Of a stretch of 64,000 nt of DNA, positions 31,937 through 44,604 are shown in pieces (the stretch's first letter is position 1; each line of letters starts with the position of its first letter). Origin of the DNA: Panopea generosa (taxonomy: Eukaryota; Mollusca; Bivalvia; Adapedonta; Hiatellidae); NCBI GenBank assembly GCA_029582155.1, contig CM055900.1, positions 47,281,236 to 47,345,235 of the forward strand, written 5' to 3'. Position numbers and translations under genes: made by a program. A model generated the notes under the pieces. The model had not been told where the DNA came from. It saw only the letters and a list, made by a program, of their open reading frames with translations, and ran no database searches.

Positions 31937-34900
31937 TTTTAAATAAGGAGATTTTGTAGAAAGTATGGATGGTAGTGTCTAACTGGGGTCTGTCTGATGT
32001 ATGTTTCATTAAGGAGGTTTGTAGAGTTACAGATGATGGTGTCTAACTGAGGCTATATGTTTTAAATGAGGAGGTGCCGTAGAAAGTATGGATGCTGGTG
32101 TCCAATTGGAGGCTTATATGCTATTAATAAGGAGGTTTTGAAGTCTTAACTGGGGGCTATATGTTTTAAATGAGGAGGTTTTGTAAAAAGTGTGGGTGGT
32201 GGTGTCTAACTGGGGATTATATGTTTTAAATGAGGACATTCTGTATAAAGTATGGATGGTGGTGTCTAACAGAGATTATATGTTTTAAAGAGGAGGTTTT
32301 TAGAAAGTATGGATGGTGGTGTCTAACTGAGGGTTATATGTTTTAAATGGGGATGTTTTGTAGAAAATATGGGTGGTGGTGTCTTATTGGGATATGTATG
32401 TTTTAAAGAGGTTTTGTAGAAAGTATGGATGGTGGTGTCTAACTGAAGGTTATATGTTTTAAATGAGGAGGTTTTGTAGAAAGTATGAATATTGTTGTCT
32501 AACTGGGGACTGTATGTTTTAAATGGGGATGTTTTGTAGAAAGTATGAATAATGGTGTCTAACTTGGGACTGTATGATTCAATAAGGAGGTTTGTAGAAG
32601 TTACAGATGGTGGTGTCTAACTGAGGCTATATGTTTTAAATGAGGATGTTTTGTATAAAGTATTGGTGGTGGTGTCTAGCTTTGGTGTGTATGTTTTAAA
32701 TGAGGATGTTTTGTAGAAAGTATGGATGGTGGTGTCTAACAGAGACTATATGTTTTAAATGGGGATATTTTGTAGAAAGTATGGGTGGTGGTGTCTAACT
32801 GGGGACTGTATGTTTCAATAAGGAGGTTTGTAGAAGTTACAGGTGGTGGTGTCTTACTGAATATATATGTTTGAAATGAGGAAATTTTGTAGAAAGTATG
32901 GATGGTGGTGTCTTACTGGGGGTTATATGTTTTAAATGAAGACATTTTGTATAAAATATGGATGGTGGGCTTTATGTTTTAAATAATGAGGTTTTGTAGA
33001 AAGGATGGGTGGTGGTGTCTAACTGGGTGCTATATGTTTTGAAGGAGGAAGGTTTGTAGAAAGTATTGATGGTGGTGTCTAACTGGGGACTGTATGATTC
33101 AATAAGGAGGTTTGTAGAAGTTACAGATGGTGGTGTCTAACTGAGGCTATATTTGTATAATGAGGAAGTTTTGTAGAAAGTATTGGTGGTGGTGTCTAAC
33201 TGGGGGTTATATGTTTGAAATGAGGATGTTTTGTAAAAAGTATGGATGGTGGTGTCTAACAGAGACTATATGTTTTAAATGAGGAGGTTTTGTAGAAAGT
33301 ATGTGTCGTGTGTAACTGGGGGCTGTATGTTTTAAATGAGGACATTTTGTAGAAAGTATGGATGGTGGTGTCTAACTGGGGACTGTGTGTCAATAAGGAG
33401 GTTTGTAGAAGTTACAGATGGTGGTGGCTAACTGTGGCTATATGTTTTAAATGAGACTGTTTTGTAGAAAGTATAGGTGGTTGTGTCTAACTGGGGGTTA
33501 TATGTTTTAAATGAAGAAATTTTGTATAAAGTATGGATGGTGGAGTCTAACTAGGGGCTTAATGTTTTAAATGAGGAAGTTTTGTATAAAGTATGGAGCA
33601 GGTGTCTAACTGAGCTATATGTTTTAAAATTTTAATGAGGATGTTTTGTAGAAAGTATGGATGGTGGTGTCTAACTGGGGGATGTATGTTTTAAATGAGG
33701 AAGTTTTGTAGAAAGTATGGATGGTGGAGTCTAACTGAGCTATATGTTTTAAATGAGGATGTTTTGTAGAAAGTATGGATGGTGGTGTCTAACTGGGGGC
33801 TATATGCTTTGAATGAGGAGGTTTTGTAGAAAATATGGATGGTGGTGTCTTACTGGGGGCTATATGTTTTAAATGAGGATGTTTTGTAGAAAGTATGGAT
33901 GGTTGTGTCTAATAGAGATTGTATCTTTAAATGAGGAGGTTTTGTAGAAAGTATGGGTCATGGTGTGTAACTGGGGGCTGTATGTTTTAAATGAGGACAT
34001 TGTGTTGAAAGTATGGATGGTGTTGGTGTCTAACTAGGGACTGTATGTTTCAATAAGGAGGTTTGTAGAAGTTACAGATGGATGTGTCTAACTGAGGCTA
34101 TATGTTTTAAATGAGAATGTTTGTAGAAAGTATGGGTGGTTGTGTCTAACTGGGGGTTATATGTTTTAAAAGAGTGGGTTTTGTAGAAAGTATGGATGGT
34201 GGTGTCTAACTGGGGGATGTATGTTTTAAATGAAGAGATTTTGTATAAAGTATGGATGGTGGTGTCTAACTGGACGCTATATATTTTAAATGAGGATGTT
34301 TTGTAGAATGTATGGATGGTGGTGTCTAACTGGGGGCTATATGTTTTGAATGAGGAGGTTTTGTAGAAAATATGGCTGGTTGTGTCTAACTGAGGGCTAT
34401 ATGTTTTAAATAAGGAGGTTTTGTAGAAAGTAGGGATGGTGGTGTCTAACTGGGGGTTATATTTTCAAATGAGATGGTTTTGTATAAAGTATGGATGGTG
34501 GTGTCTAACTGGGGGCTATATGTTTGAAATGAGGAGGTTTTGTAGAAAGTATGGATGGTGGAGTCTAAATGGGGGCTATATGTTTTAAATGAGGAGGTTT
34601 TGTATAAAGTAGAGATGGTGGTGTCTAACAGAGATTGTATGTTTTAAATGAGGAGGTTTTGTAAAAAGTATAGATGGTGATGTTTTACTGGGGGATGTAT
34701 GTTTTAAATGAGGAGGTTTTGTAGAAAGTATGGATGGTGGTGTCTAACTGGGGACTATATGTTTTGAATGAGGAGGTTTTGTAGAAAGTATGGATGGTGG
34801 TGTCTAACTGGAGGTTATATGTTTTAAATGGGGAGGTTTTGTAGAAAGTATGGATGGTGATGTCTATCTGGGGGCTATATGTTTTGAATGAGGAGGTTTT

Positions 34901-35660
34901 GTAGAAAGTATGGATGGTGGTGTCTAAATGGGGGCTATATGTTTTGAATGAGGAGGTTTGTAGAAAATATTGATGGTGATGTCTATATGGGGGCTATATG
35001 TTTTAAATGAGGAGTTTTTGCAGAAAGTATTGGTGGTGGTGTCTAACTGGAGGGTTATATGTTTTAAATGAGGAGGTTTTGTTGAAAGTATTGATGGTGG
35101 TGTCTAACTTGGGGCTATATGTTTTAAATGGGGAGGTTTGTAGAAAATATGGATGATGATGTCTATCTGGGGGCTATATGTTTAAAATGAGGAGATTTTG
35201 TAGAATGTATGAATAGTGTTGTCTAACTGGGGGCTTTATGTTTTAAATTAGGAGGTTTTTGTAGAAAGTATGGATGGTGGTGTCTAACTTGGGGCTTTAT
35301 ATTTTAAATGAGGAGATTTTGTAGAAAGTATTTGGTGGTATCTAACTGGGGGCTATATGTTTTAAATGGGAAGGTTTTGTAGAAAATATGGACTGGTGAT
35401 GTCTATCTGGGGGCTATATGTTTAAAATGAAGAGATTTTGCTAGAATGTATGAATAGTAATGTCTTACTGGGGACTAAATTTTTTAAACTAAAAGGTTTT
35501 AGATAGTACAGATGGTGGTGTCTAACTGAGGACTATTATGTTTCAATAAGAAGGTTTTGTAGAAGGTGCATAATTATGGTGGTGTCAAACTGAACGGTTT
35601 ATGTTTTAATAAGGAGTTGTTTTTTTTTTAAAAGGTGCAGAATGGTGGTGTCTAACCGGA
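31937..35660 (+). repeat. 60-bp minisatellite, about 60 copies, degenerate
   Basis: The consensus reads ggaggttttgtagaaagtat, ggatggtggtgtctaactgg, gggctatatgttttaaatga. Copies carry many small indels and substitutions, more than any other array here, so this is likely older. A longer-period variant (aagaagttacagatggtggtg with tttcaataaggagg) recurs at about 32010, 32580, 32820, 33090, 33400 and 34050. Confidence 0.95.
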
Positions 35661-35972
35661 TTTTGTTTTATGCTTGTGTCCTGGATAGAGATACAACTAT
35701 TTACACTAGGAAGTTGAAAGATAATTTTGAGATTAGTCGAGTGTTTTATACAAACCATGTTTTGTTTGCAAATGCATGATACTAGACGTCCCTATCTTGT
35801 TATGGCAACAAACCAGAGAATGCCCGGCATACTTACACACATTCAAACTAGCTTTATAGTCCTTGATCCAACCATACATGTACATTCCTCCCCGCAGGAG
35901 GAAGTATCATTGATACATAGAACAATGGAAAGAAATATGAAAAAGTCATAAAAATCATGACTACCAATTAGA

Positions 35973-36140
35973 CTTAACATGAAATACAGTGGAATCACTA
36001 TTAAAGGCCCTACCATAAGAGAGGGTTGTTTGTTAGTAATTGTGTAATTTAACATGAAATACAGTAGAATCACTATTAAAGGCCCTACCCTAAGAGAGGG
36101 TTGTTTGTGAGTAATTGTGTAATCTAACATGAAATAAGGG
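35973..36140 (+). repeat. 76-bp direct duplication plus partial third copy
   Basis: aacatgaaatacagtggaat, then cactattaaaggccctacc..., starts at 35975 and again at 36051, with a truncated third start at 36126. The two full copies are nearly identical. Confidence 0.85.
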
Positions 36141-36200
36141 ATCCACTCTAAAGTAGTCTGATCTTTGTTTAATTTTCATGTGGGGCTCATTAACATTTAT

Positions 36201-36465
36201 GCCGGGCCCGATTAGCACAGTCGGTTACACGTCTGACTATCAATCCAGGGGTCATGAGTTCGATATGATTGATATACGACATTGTGTCTCATTATCATTT
36301 GTCTCGCATCACTGATTCAAGTGGGAAAGTAATCAGTTACTTGTGGAGATGGGGTGTGCTCGAGTACTGGTTAATCCCAGGAAAAAGTGGTTAGGTTAAC
36401 TGATAGTCTGTTAGCCCTCGATGGCATAAAAATGACGCTAAATATTCAATCAGTCAATCAATCAT
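36201..36465 (+). mobile_element. tRNA-derived SINE (GGGCCCGATTAGC head)
   Basis: Head gccgggcccgattagcacag (A box), then ggggtcatgagttcgatatg (B-box position), a body with gattgatatacgacattgtg, and a tail ggcataaaaatgacgctaaa then ttcaatcagtcaatcaatc. Full copies also at 42207-42486 and 51171-51461; partial ones at 43693-43853 and 56771-56930. Confidence 0.88.
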
Positions 36466-36519
36466 TAACATTCGTAAATACATGAACATTTAAATATTAA
36501 ATGTTACTAAACTGGTCCT

Positions 36520-36665
36520 AGATAACCAAGTGGTATAAGACACTGTTGTTTAACAACCATTGACCTGTCACTGTTCTAAGGTCATGTGTTCAAGCCCAGC
36601 TTGGTCCAGAAACTTTAGTTGAGAAAATTTGCCAATTACTTGAATAAGGACAGTGAGTTCACTCT
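36520..36665 (+). mobile_element. SINE, ctaaggtcataagttc family, partial
   Basis: ccaagtggtataagacactg, then ctaaggtcatgtgttcaagc and gagaaaatttgccaattact. It matches the ordered blocks of the copies at 38545-38770 and 60120-60330, but breaks off before the tail. Confidence 0.6.
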
Positions 36666-36800
36666 GATTGATTATATTAATATGCAATATAACCTGTTAT
36701 GTTTTGAAAATACAATTAAACCCCATTAAAATGATTTTTACTGCATGTAGCTGACTTTGACTTACCTGTAAAAAATGGGTTTATTTAATATTTTGTGCAG

Positions 36801-36990
36801 TTAGGCCATTATAAATTGATTGCTAAATTATCATCCAAATTTTTCTTAAAAACAGAGAAGGCAGAAGATTTTATTTTATTCTTTTTTTTTTTTAAATATT
36901 TTTTGGTTTATTATAAAAATAAAAAGGGTCAGGGCAGCATGAAAGTTAGGGGACAGGTGGGGATGATAATCTAGCAATTAATTTAAAGAG
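36801..36990. mobile_element. MITE, TIR family ttgctagattatcatcc (inverted copy)
   Basis: Left end ttaggccattataaattgat then tgctaaattatcatccaaat; right end ggatgataatctagcaatta. The core (gggtcagggcagcatgaaag) is the reverse complement of the core of the copies at 27788 and 41755. Confidence 0.75.
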
Positions 36991-37324
36991 GGTTTATAAA
37001 TGTTTTTAAAGCCCATAGATTGTTTGGGTTCATTCGTTGTAATGCAGAATTTATGTAATTTGATACATTGCCTACCGGTAGTCTTTAAACTTATAGATTA
37101 CACACACAGGCTTTTAAAGAAACATTATGATCAAAATAATGATAGTTCATTTAAAACCAGGCTGATTGCCAACTGACAACAAAAGATTGTTTTGCTATTT
37201 AAATGGCTTTGTAGCACCACCATTACTGATGACTTACTGTATCATATTTGATATTAAATGTTTGATAATTGATGCAATGTTCCTGGTTGAACATAATGAT
37301 GATACGATGATCTTAAAGGAATAG

Positions 37325-37550
37325 TTTTTTTAATGGGTTTAACACCATTTTCAACATGTCAAATAATTATGACATTTCCAGTTTTATTTGTTGAGGAACA
37401 TCTCAGAAAAAAATCTAAGTTGAACCACTGTTCGTCAGCAGATTATGGCAAATTTCTCACATGAAGTATTTTGACTGAGCAAGATTCAAACACGCGGCCT
37501 CAGCAGTGAGAGGGAAGTAGTTGATTGACGATCATCTCCTTAGATTTCTC
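37325..37550 (-). mobile_element. SINE, ctaaggtcgtaagttc family, reverse strand
   Basis: Reading on the minus strand gives the family's head with a B-box-like block, then tgtgagaaatttgcc and a tail with aacatgttgaaaatggtg. On the plus strand the markers are atttctcacatgaagt and gggtttaacaccattttcaa. Confidence 0.65.
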
Positions 37551-37639
37551 CATTTGTAAAGGGACGTTTATTTGATTACATGATTATTATGTGATTCCAG
37601 TATCCCTTTGAACAATCTTTGACTCTTTTATATAACAAT

Positions 37640-37775
37640 AAAGTTACTTGCGGAATTAGGATGGCAGTTCTACTCAGTGTCATTCTGAGGTCTTTCTCAA
37701 CCAATAAAAAAATTGCATATGCCATATATTACCTGAAATGTGTTGAAATGGCATTAAACGCTATTCACAAAAAAA
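37640..37775 (+). mobile_element. SINE 3' fragment, ctaaggtcgtaagttc family
   Basis: Starts at acttgcggaattaggatgg, then ggcagttctactcagtgtca, ccaataaaaaaattgcatat, and the tail atgtgttgaaatggcattaaac. 5'-truncated. Confidence 0.65.
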
Positions 37776-37869
37776 TATAACAATACATGCATCTTTATGA
37801 ATTTGTATTATAGGCTGTTAATTGTCACTTTCCACAATTTTTCTGTCAATATTATCATGGCAGCATTTG

Positions 37870-38100
37870 CTTGATACAGTAATGTAAGCCCTGCCACACT
37901 GAAGTATCATGTGGCAGGTGTACGACATGCCACTCAACCAAGTCACATTTTACTGATACTCAGGAGACAACCAGTGTCAGATAGAGTCCCTTAATTCTGG
38001 ACACCAAGGCTTAAAGTTCCACATGGCACACTCGAGGTTCAAACAGTCATGACCTCCTGCATACAAGGCAACTGCTCCACCCCACAGGCAACCACTGTTA
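37870..38100 (-). mobile_element. tRNA-Gly-like SINE, reverse strand (diverged)
   Basis: Shares order with 15645-15885: cactgaagtatcatgtggca, then tggacaccaaggcttaaag, then gcatacaaggcaactgctcc at the reversed tRNA-like head. Confidence 0.6.
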
Positions 38101-38544
38101 AAATATCAGGGTCATCACTGTCTGTCAGTTACATGTAACTCTCAACAACACCCCCTCTTGCACTAAAGTGGAATGGTTCAAAAAGAGGGATTGAAGACTT
38201 TTACGGCAAGTAAATTATTCCCGTTTCAAACTAAAGTGGCATGGTTCAGAAGGATGGATGAAAGAGTCCTATAACAGCAAGTTAAGTTTTATTAATGCTA
38301 AATACCATACAAATACAATATACAATCTACTCATCCTCCTGCACCAATGAAACTAGCTACCATTAGTTTTATCCTGTAATATGTTGACAGTGGTGTTAAA
38401 AAAACCATTTTAAATCATTGGGGAGGGGTGGGGGGGGGGGGGGGGTTGCTTCCAAAAATAATTAAACTATATGGTGGAGTGTCCACCTTGAATACAGATT
38501 GTTGTGGGTTCAATCATAACTGAGTCATTTTAAATTGCACCAGA

Positions 38545-38770
38545 TATTCCCCCATGGCCAAGTGGTCTTAGCTGCCATCTCAAGATCACTTACCTCTCAC
38601 CACTAAGGTCGTAGGTTTGTCAATCCTGCTCGCTCCATAACTTTTATGTGAGAAAGTTTTCCAGTTAATTGTGGAAGGAGGTGGTCCTACTGAAATTCAT
38701 ACAGTGGTTTTCCTCCACCAATAAAACTAGATATGCCATATATAACCTGAAATGTGTTGAAAATTAAACA
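38545..38770 (+). mobile_element. SINE, ctaaggtcgtaagttc family
   Basis: Head ccatggccaagtggtcttag, B-box region ctaaggtcgtaggtttgtca, body tatgtgagaaagttttccag then aaggaggtggtcctactgaa, tail atgccatatataacctgaaa then tgtgttgaaaatt. Nearly complete copy. Confidence 0.75.
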
Positions 38771-38804
38771 AATAAAAATATACCAGTAGACTATATAAGT
38801 GTTG

Positions 38805-39458
38805 CTAGTGCTGGTAATCTCTCTAGTACTGGTCAACTCTGTTACTGGTAATCTCTCTAGTACTGGTCAACTCTCTATTACTGATAATCTCTCTAGTACA
38901 GGTAATCTCTCTAGTACTAGTCAACTCTGTTACTGGTAATCTTTCTAGTACTGGTCAACTCTCTATTACTGATAGTCTCTCTAGTACTGGTTATCTCTTT
39001 AGTACTGGTCAACTCTGGTACTGGTTATCTCTCGAGTACTGATAATCTCTCTAGTACTGGTCAACTCTGTTACTGGTAATCTTTCTAGTACTGTTCAACT
39101 CTCTATTACTGATAATCTCTCTAGTACTGGTTATCTCTTTAGTACTGGTCAACTCTGGTACTGGTTATCTCTCGAGTACTGATAATCTCTCTAGTACTGG
39201 TAATCTCTCTAGTACTGGTCAACTCTGGTACTGGTAATATCTAGTGCTGGTAATCTCTCTAGTACTGGTCAACTCTGGAACTGGTAATCTCTCTAGTACT
39301 GGTCAACTCTGGTACTGGTAATATCTAGTGCTGGTAATCTTTGTAGTACTGGTCAACTCGGGTACTGGTAATCTCTCTAGTACTGGTCAACTCGGGTACT
39401 GGTAATCTCTCTAGTGCTTGTAATCTCTCTAGTACTGGTCAACTCTGGTACTTGTCAG
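38805..39458 (+). repeat. 17/18-bp compound minisatellite
   Basis: Alternating units tctctctagtactggtaa and tagtactggtcaactct, arranged in irregular longer blocks of about 35-50 bp. Roughly 36 short units. Confidence 0.9.
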
Positions 39459-39459
39459 T

Positions 39460-41754
39460 ATATAAATGTATTAAAAACATAACAAACAATGGAAATAACT
39501 GCTTCCTTATTCAATGTGACACATCTCCTCTTTATAGGAAATAAACTTCTGAATTGTTTATATTTGAAATTTAAATCTGTCAAATAGTTTTAAATAAATA
39601 CATTCGGAACGCTTTCTTTACTACACAAAATGGTGTGAAGTCATGCATTGGATGATTATAAAAAACTGGTGAACCATTACAAAGGTAATATAAATGCTAT
39701 AGAACAGGTATTTAAAAGTAGAAATTCTAAAATTAGTAACCAAGGTGAGAAATGAGAAACTGAATTACACTAGTATAGTGATATACTCCTCAGGGGTAAA
39801 TATTGTGGAATATAAAAGGTTTGTTTCCATTAATACATGATAAACTTTTTATCAAATAGGCAAACCTCGAATTTAATATCATGGTGATAATTTTAAAAAA
39901 AAAACACTGATAAAGTTATATCAATTTGAGCAACAAGTAGTCAAGGGGGTTCAGATCTTATAATTTAAACCGAGGTATTATTTACTAGTCGGTGTGGATG
40001 TAATGGTGTATTGTATGAACAGATTGAAGAACAAACAAACACTTTAACAATCACACATGCACTCCTCAATGATTAGCGAAATGTTTTATAGCGTGTACAT
40101 CCACCATGACTGATTTGTATTCCCTGTGGTAACAGGTACGGCAATAAAGCTGTGTTGTGTCATGTCGGTGATGCGTTGGAAGATGTTTTAAAAGCAAATA
40201 TATTCTCATTAAAACATAAATTAACATAATTGGTAGATACGTTGATGTTCCAACATTCCACTTTCACTGTGTTAATATATTAAAATGTAATCAACAAATG
40301 ATGCGGATGGCTTACATTGGGAAAGTAGGCTGGATGGATTAACAACATACATGAGAAAAGTGGACTTGATGGACTAACAACATAATGAGAAAAGTGGACT
40401 GGATGGACTAACAACATACATGAGAAAAGTGGACTGGATGGACCTATAACAAATGATGGGAAGGACATGCATAATATATAGCAGCTGAGGAAAGTAGATG
40501 GATTATATTAAATGATAATGGAATATCAGCTAGTGATCTAACTAGATTAACAGTCAAACATATCCTTGCTTTGTATTTTGATTCATAATGCTGAAATAAC
40601 TAAGTAAATCAGAAGGTCATTTAAAGACAGCTGTGTTATTAGTCATGACAAACTGGTATACATGTAGTAGATAAATGGATTTCATAACTTGATCTCATTC
40701 TTTTAATTGGATGTATTGTAAAAAGAACAACAATAAGATATCATGATTTGATTTTATATCATCAAAGATGCTCTAGATAAAAAAAAGAAGGAGTGTCTGA
40801 CAGTGAAATAAAGTCATTGACTGGATATCATTTGATGTTATGATCAGTATTATAATTTGATTGGATATCAGTGAAGATAATAATTTAACTGGAAATTAAT
40901 TGATGGAGATAAGTCAATATTTTAATTAGAGTTGCTTTCAGTGGAGATTATTTTCAATATTATGCAGTTTGAATTGTATTTGAGCTGAGAATTATACTAA
41001 TCGGTTAGTAGTGGTTTAAATACACCCGTGCATAACTTGGATATAAAAGATGGAATTGTAAAAAGGGAGATAATTGTGTATAGTTTTTGGATGGAATTAT
41101 TCAAGGGGAAGTGACTCTAGTGATGGATTTGTTAAAGGAGAGATAACATGTCCTTGTGTTTCTGGTGGAAAGTTAGATCTTTAAAGAAGAGGAATAATCC
41201 CACTGAAGGTATGGACATGCTGGTTTATATAGTTTTAGTAACGATGTACAGCAGTATAGTAACCCATATTATCTTCATACTTAAATGAAAGCAGACACTT
41301 CTGGCTTTATTTTTGATATGGTTACTGTTGAAGTTTAGCAAGTTTATGTAGATTTTGGATGAATTATACAACAGTTACCATCAGAAAAGAAATTTACACT
41401 ACCCTTAATAACTTTGCTGTACATAACAATTCAAAAGTGATCCATCCAGTATTATAAATGACATACAAAGCTCTTAAATAAAATTGTTATTTTCTTCAGC
41501 GAAATATGAACCACTATTTTTATCAGTAGGGTATCCTGGTTCCATAGGTTCTTTTGTATTTATTTAAGATCAAGGATGTAATCGGAGCCCATGTGAGAGT
41601 ACCATATTTTGTAAACTTTCCCTTGTTTCAAAATCATTCTAATTTCTCAGTGGATCTTTACCAAACTTTTGGTAACCAAACCAAATCAGATAATCACTGT
41701 ATGAGTTATGGCCATTGTATTAGCCAATGTGCCCTGTTTATGTTGTATTCACTT
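39460..41754 (+). other. Intron with one small tandem repeat, no gene seen
   Basis: AT-rich sequence. A 35-bp unit (gaaaagtggactggatggac, taacaacatacatga) repeats about four times at 40320-40450. Around 40790-41170 loosely repeated phrases (ttgattggatatca) suggest an old degraded repeat. No supportable frame. Confidence 0.5.
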
Positions 41755-41967
41755 TATAAGGCTGTAATAATTCATTGCTAGATTATTATCTCTGCCATCC
41801 CCTAATTTTGATGCCGCCCCAACCCTTTTTATTTATTTATTTTTTTAAAAAAAAAAACCCCAACAAATATTAGAAAATAAAAAAAATAAAATAAAATCCT
41901 TCCCCTCTCCCCCTTTTTAAGAAAAATTTGGATGATAATCTAGCAATAAGTTCATTATGGCCTTATC
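41755..41967. mobile_element. MITE, TIR family ttgctagattatcatcc
   Basis: Left end ataaggctgtaataattcat then tgctagattattat; right end ggatgataatctagcaataa then gttcattatggccttat. The inverted ends are about 35 bp. The core is C-rich then A-rich. Confidence 0.8.
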
Positions 41968-42206
41968 TTTATTTTTGACTGATCTTATACAATCTTACAC
42001 AGTATAGTTATATAGCTATAAGATCTGTGTTCAGTTTTTCAACTGTCCTATTACAATAGATCTGGGTGATGTGCCAGCATGGTCTCGGAAATGTCAAAAT
42101 TTGAACTATTCAGGAGCAGTGTTAAACATTGCAGTGGGTTATTTTCTTACCTGGTCTTCATCAGTCTTTGTGCAATGAGGCTCATAACTTTTTTTTGTCA
42201 AGGTCA

Positions 42207-42486
42207 GCTGCGCTAGGTAATAGCTCAGTCAGAAGAGCATCTGGCTATCGATTCAGGGGTTGTGAGTTTGAATCGGCCCAGCTACAGTCCCTGTGTACAA
42301 CTTTGCATATTATTGTCATTTTGTCTCTCACCGCTGATTCTAATAGAAAAGTTATTAGTTACTTGCAGAGAATGTGTGCTTGAGTACTGGTTACCCTTCT
42401 GTGATCCCAGGAAAGAGTGGTTAGTTTAACTGATCATCTGTTAGTCCTTAATGGCATAAAAATGATGCTATACAATCAATCAATCA
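42207..42486 (+). mobile_element. tRNA-derived SINE, full-length
   Basis: Head gcgctaggtaatagctcagt with cagaagagcatctggctatc, B-box block ttgtgagtttgaatcggccc, tail ggcataaaaatgatgctata then caatcaatcaatcat. It sits 200 bp after a MITE. Confidence 0.85.
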
Positions 42487-42689
42487 TTGGCAAGTTGCAG
42501 TTGTTTTATTAAATGGAAAAAGAATTACACCTCTTCCAAACTAAAGTGGATTGTCCAAAAGGAGAGATGGAAGAATCTAGTACAGTAAGTTACAGATTTT
42601 ATAAAGGGACAGAATTAGAAATTTTAGGATCGGACTGGTCCTCCCTGGGTGATATAACTGCAACTGATATTGTTTTAAAAAATATTTTT

Positions 42690-42885
42690 TTGAAAATTCA
42701 CACGAAAGGTCCTTGGCTTAGAGTTGCTTTAGGCTTTAGGTTTCATTTTCTGATCACTTTCCTTTCACCTTGTGGTCATAGGTTTGAACCAGACTCAGAC
42801 ATAACACTCCAAGTGAGAAAGCTTGCCAGTGACTTATGGACGGACGAGGGTTCTACTCAGATTTTTGTATAAATATACATATGAA
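42690..42885 (+). mobile_element. Diverged SINE, ctaaggtcgtaagttc family
   Basis: ccttgtggtcataggtttga, then aagtgagaaagcttgccagt, gacttatggacggacgaggg and ttctactcagatttt keep the family order. The 119-residue open frame at 42513-42872 runs through this and is a SINE frame, not a gene. Confidence 0.55.
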
Positions 42886-43392
42886 GTCTTCTTCAGTAAT
42901 TAGTTAAAAATAATTATATAAAATGTAATATATTAATAACAGTCTCAAAATTAGAAAATAACCAAATTTGTCATCTCTATTTTATTGAGATAAAAAATAT
43001 TTCTCTCTTTTTTACCCAATTTTCAAATTATTATATCTCCTCAGCCAAAATATGAGACTCGGGATACAGGAGTATGTCAATATGTTGGTCTGTTCGACAA
43101 AAACTTATTGAGCAAACTACTTACATAAAAATATCATAGTTTGAATAAAAAATCATATTGTTTTAGAAAATTGACTTGAAACTTTGCAGACATGTTCGAC
43201 ATCAAGTGTCGATGAGCATGTTGCAAATTTATTGATGCTGACTTAATTCTATTGAGAGTTATTGCCCTAAGTAACATTGTTGTATTTACCATGTTTCTGT
43301 GGAATGGAATATTGGCAATACTTGATACTTTGGATACATGATCGACTTGCAGATGTTAATTTAGCACTGACTTAATTCTGTACAGAGTTATT

Positions 43393-43650
43393 GCCCTGAC
43401 TCCAGTTTCACTAAACATCTCAACTGGAGATTTTCCACAGCTTAAATTTGTAAAATATTATAACTTCATTTACATTGATAATTTTTACAATTTATCCTTT
43501 ACAAAAGTCAGTCAAGTTTTGTTCTGACTTCAATTCTGTGTTGTTATTAATTTTGATATTTAATGCGTTCAAGTCATCATTTAGGGAAATTAAAATTTTT
43601 GAGTTGTGGAAAGTCTCAACTTGAGATGTTTAGTGAAACTGGACCTTGGC
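43393..43650. mobile_element. MITE, TIR family cagtttcactaaacatctc
   Basis: Left end ctccagtttcactaaacatc then tcaactggagattttcc; right end aaagtctcaacttgagatgt then ttagtgaaactggacc. Interior contains caagttttgttctgacttca, the reverse complement of a block in the 14806 copy. Confidence 0.85.
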
Positions 43651-43692
43651 ACTTAGTAAAATTTCTGCTGGTTTACTTTGTTTTCTGTTTAT

Positions 43693-43853
43693 CCTGCCTG
43701 GCCCAGTTAGCTTAGTCGTTAACATGCCTGACTATTAATCCAGGGGTCATGAGTTTGAATCCCTGCACAGCAACAGTCTCTGTGATGATTGATATATGAC
43801 ATTGTGTCTCATTATCATTCCTTTCTCACCGCTGATTCAAGTGGAAAAGTTAT
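43693..43853 (+). mobile_element. tRNA-derived SINE, 3'-truncated
   Basis: Head gcctggcccagttagcttag, B box ggtcatgagtttgaatccct, body gtctctgtgatgattgatat then cattgtgtctcattatcatt. It stops at gtggaaaagttatt, before the ATCAATC tail. Confidence 0.8.
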
Positions 43854-44149
43854 TGTGTCGCTCTTATTTGTAAAAACAGCCTACAAAATACATTAATTAT
43901 TAAGTTCGTTCTTAAGTTTTAAGAAGGTTGTCATCACTGCGCATGCGTGAATGACATTGCACAGACTCCGCCATTGATTCAATTCCGAACGAGTCATGTA
44001 CAAACTACAAAACTGCGCAAGCTATGCTTAGAAACGGCCTTAGCAAACATCAACTTTCAAACATCACTCATCTCAGCTTTCATTGTAGTTCCCATCCAGA
44101 GTCAGCCAAATGACGTCAAACTGTTAGTCAAATGACGTTTAACAATAAG

Positions 44150-44259
44150 CCAGTTAGTGTTCACTGAATAAAAATTTAACCATTAAGAAAGCCGTCCTGC
44201 GGTCGCTCCCTTTGGGTTTCTTAATTGTTAAATTTTTACTTAATAAACACTAACTAATA
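44150..44259. repeat. Long hairpin (about 40-bp arms) upstream of exon
   Basis: The arm cagttagtgttcactgaata then aaaatttaaccattaagaaa is matched by the reverse complement of ttaattgttaaatttttact with taataaacactaactaata, about 85% identical. The loop is GC-rich (gccgtcctgcggtcgctccc). It looks like the end-to-end form of a fold-back element and would form a stable RNA hairpin 430 bases upstream of the next exon. Confidence 0.75.
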
Positions 44260-44569
44260 CTTAAAGGTGCAAATTAGCAACATTTGCTTTGTTGCCAAAA
44301 TAAGACTTGAATACTACACAAGTATTAGAACATTACCGGGAACTCTTACTAAGTTGAGATGGAATATATCAATAAAAGGGTATCAGAATGATAACGATGA
44401 TAAATAGAAATATAATTGAAACAACATCCCTGAGTAGATGAGTTTTGAATGACGCCATTCGCCTTTCGTTAAAAGTGTATTTAGGTTGATAAATATTTTA
44501 TGTTTTGAATACTTTCTTACTGGTACTTATATTGACTTGTCTTGTGTATGGATTGAATGATTTGTTCCC

Positions 44570-44571
<2 letters not shown>

Positions 44572-44602
<31 letters not shown>
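44572..44602. repeat. (TA)n microsatellite
   Basis: About 14 TA dinucleotides, 90 bases upstream of the CARMIL exon at 44689. Confidence 0.95.

Positions 44603-44604
<2 letters not shown>

Noticed and set aside
31371-31946. 191-residue hydrophobic repeat frame
   Set aside because: Product of the 48-bp intronic minisatellite; no start context, no splice sites, no family resemblance.
35727-35951. 74-residue open frame with an acceptor-like ctccccgcag at 35888-35898
   Set aside because: Entered from the preceding CARMIL exon phase it stops after a few codons, and the peptide resembles nothing I know. Could be an alternative end, but without support.
42513-42872. 119-residue open frame
   Set aside because: It runs through a diverged SINE (gtggtcataggtttga; gtgagaaagcttgccag) and adjacent repeat; no family resemblance.
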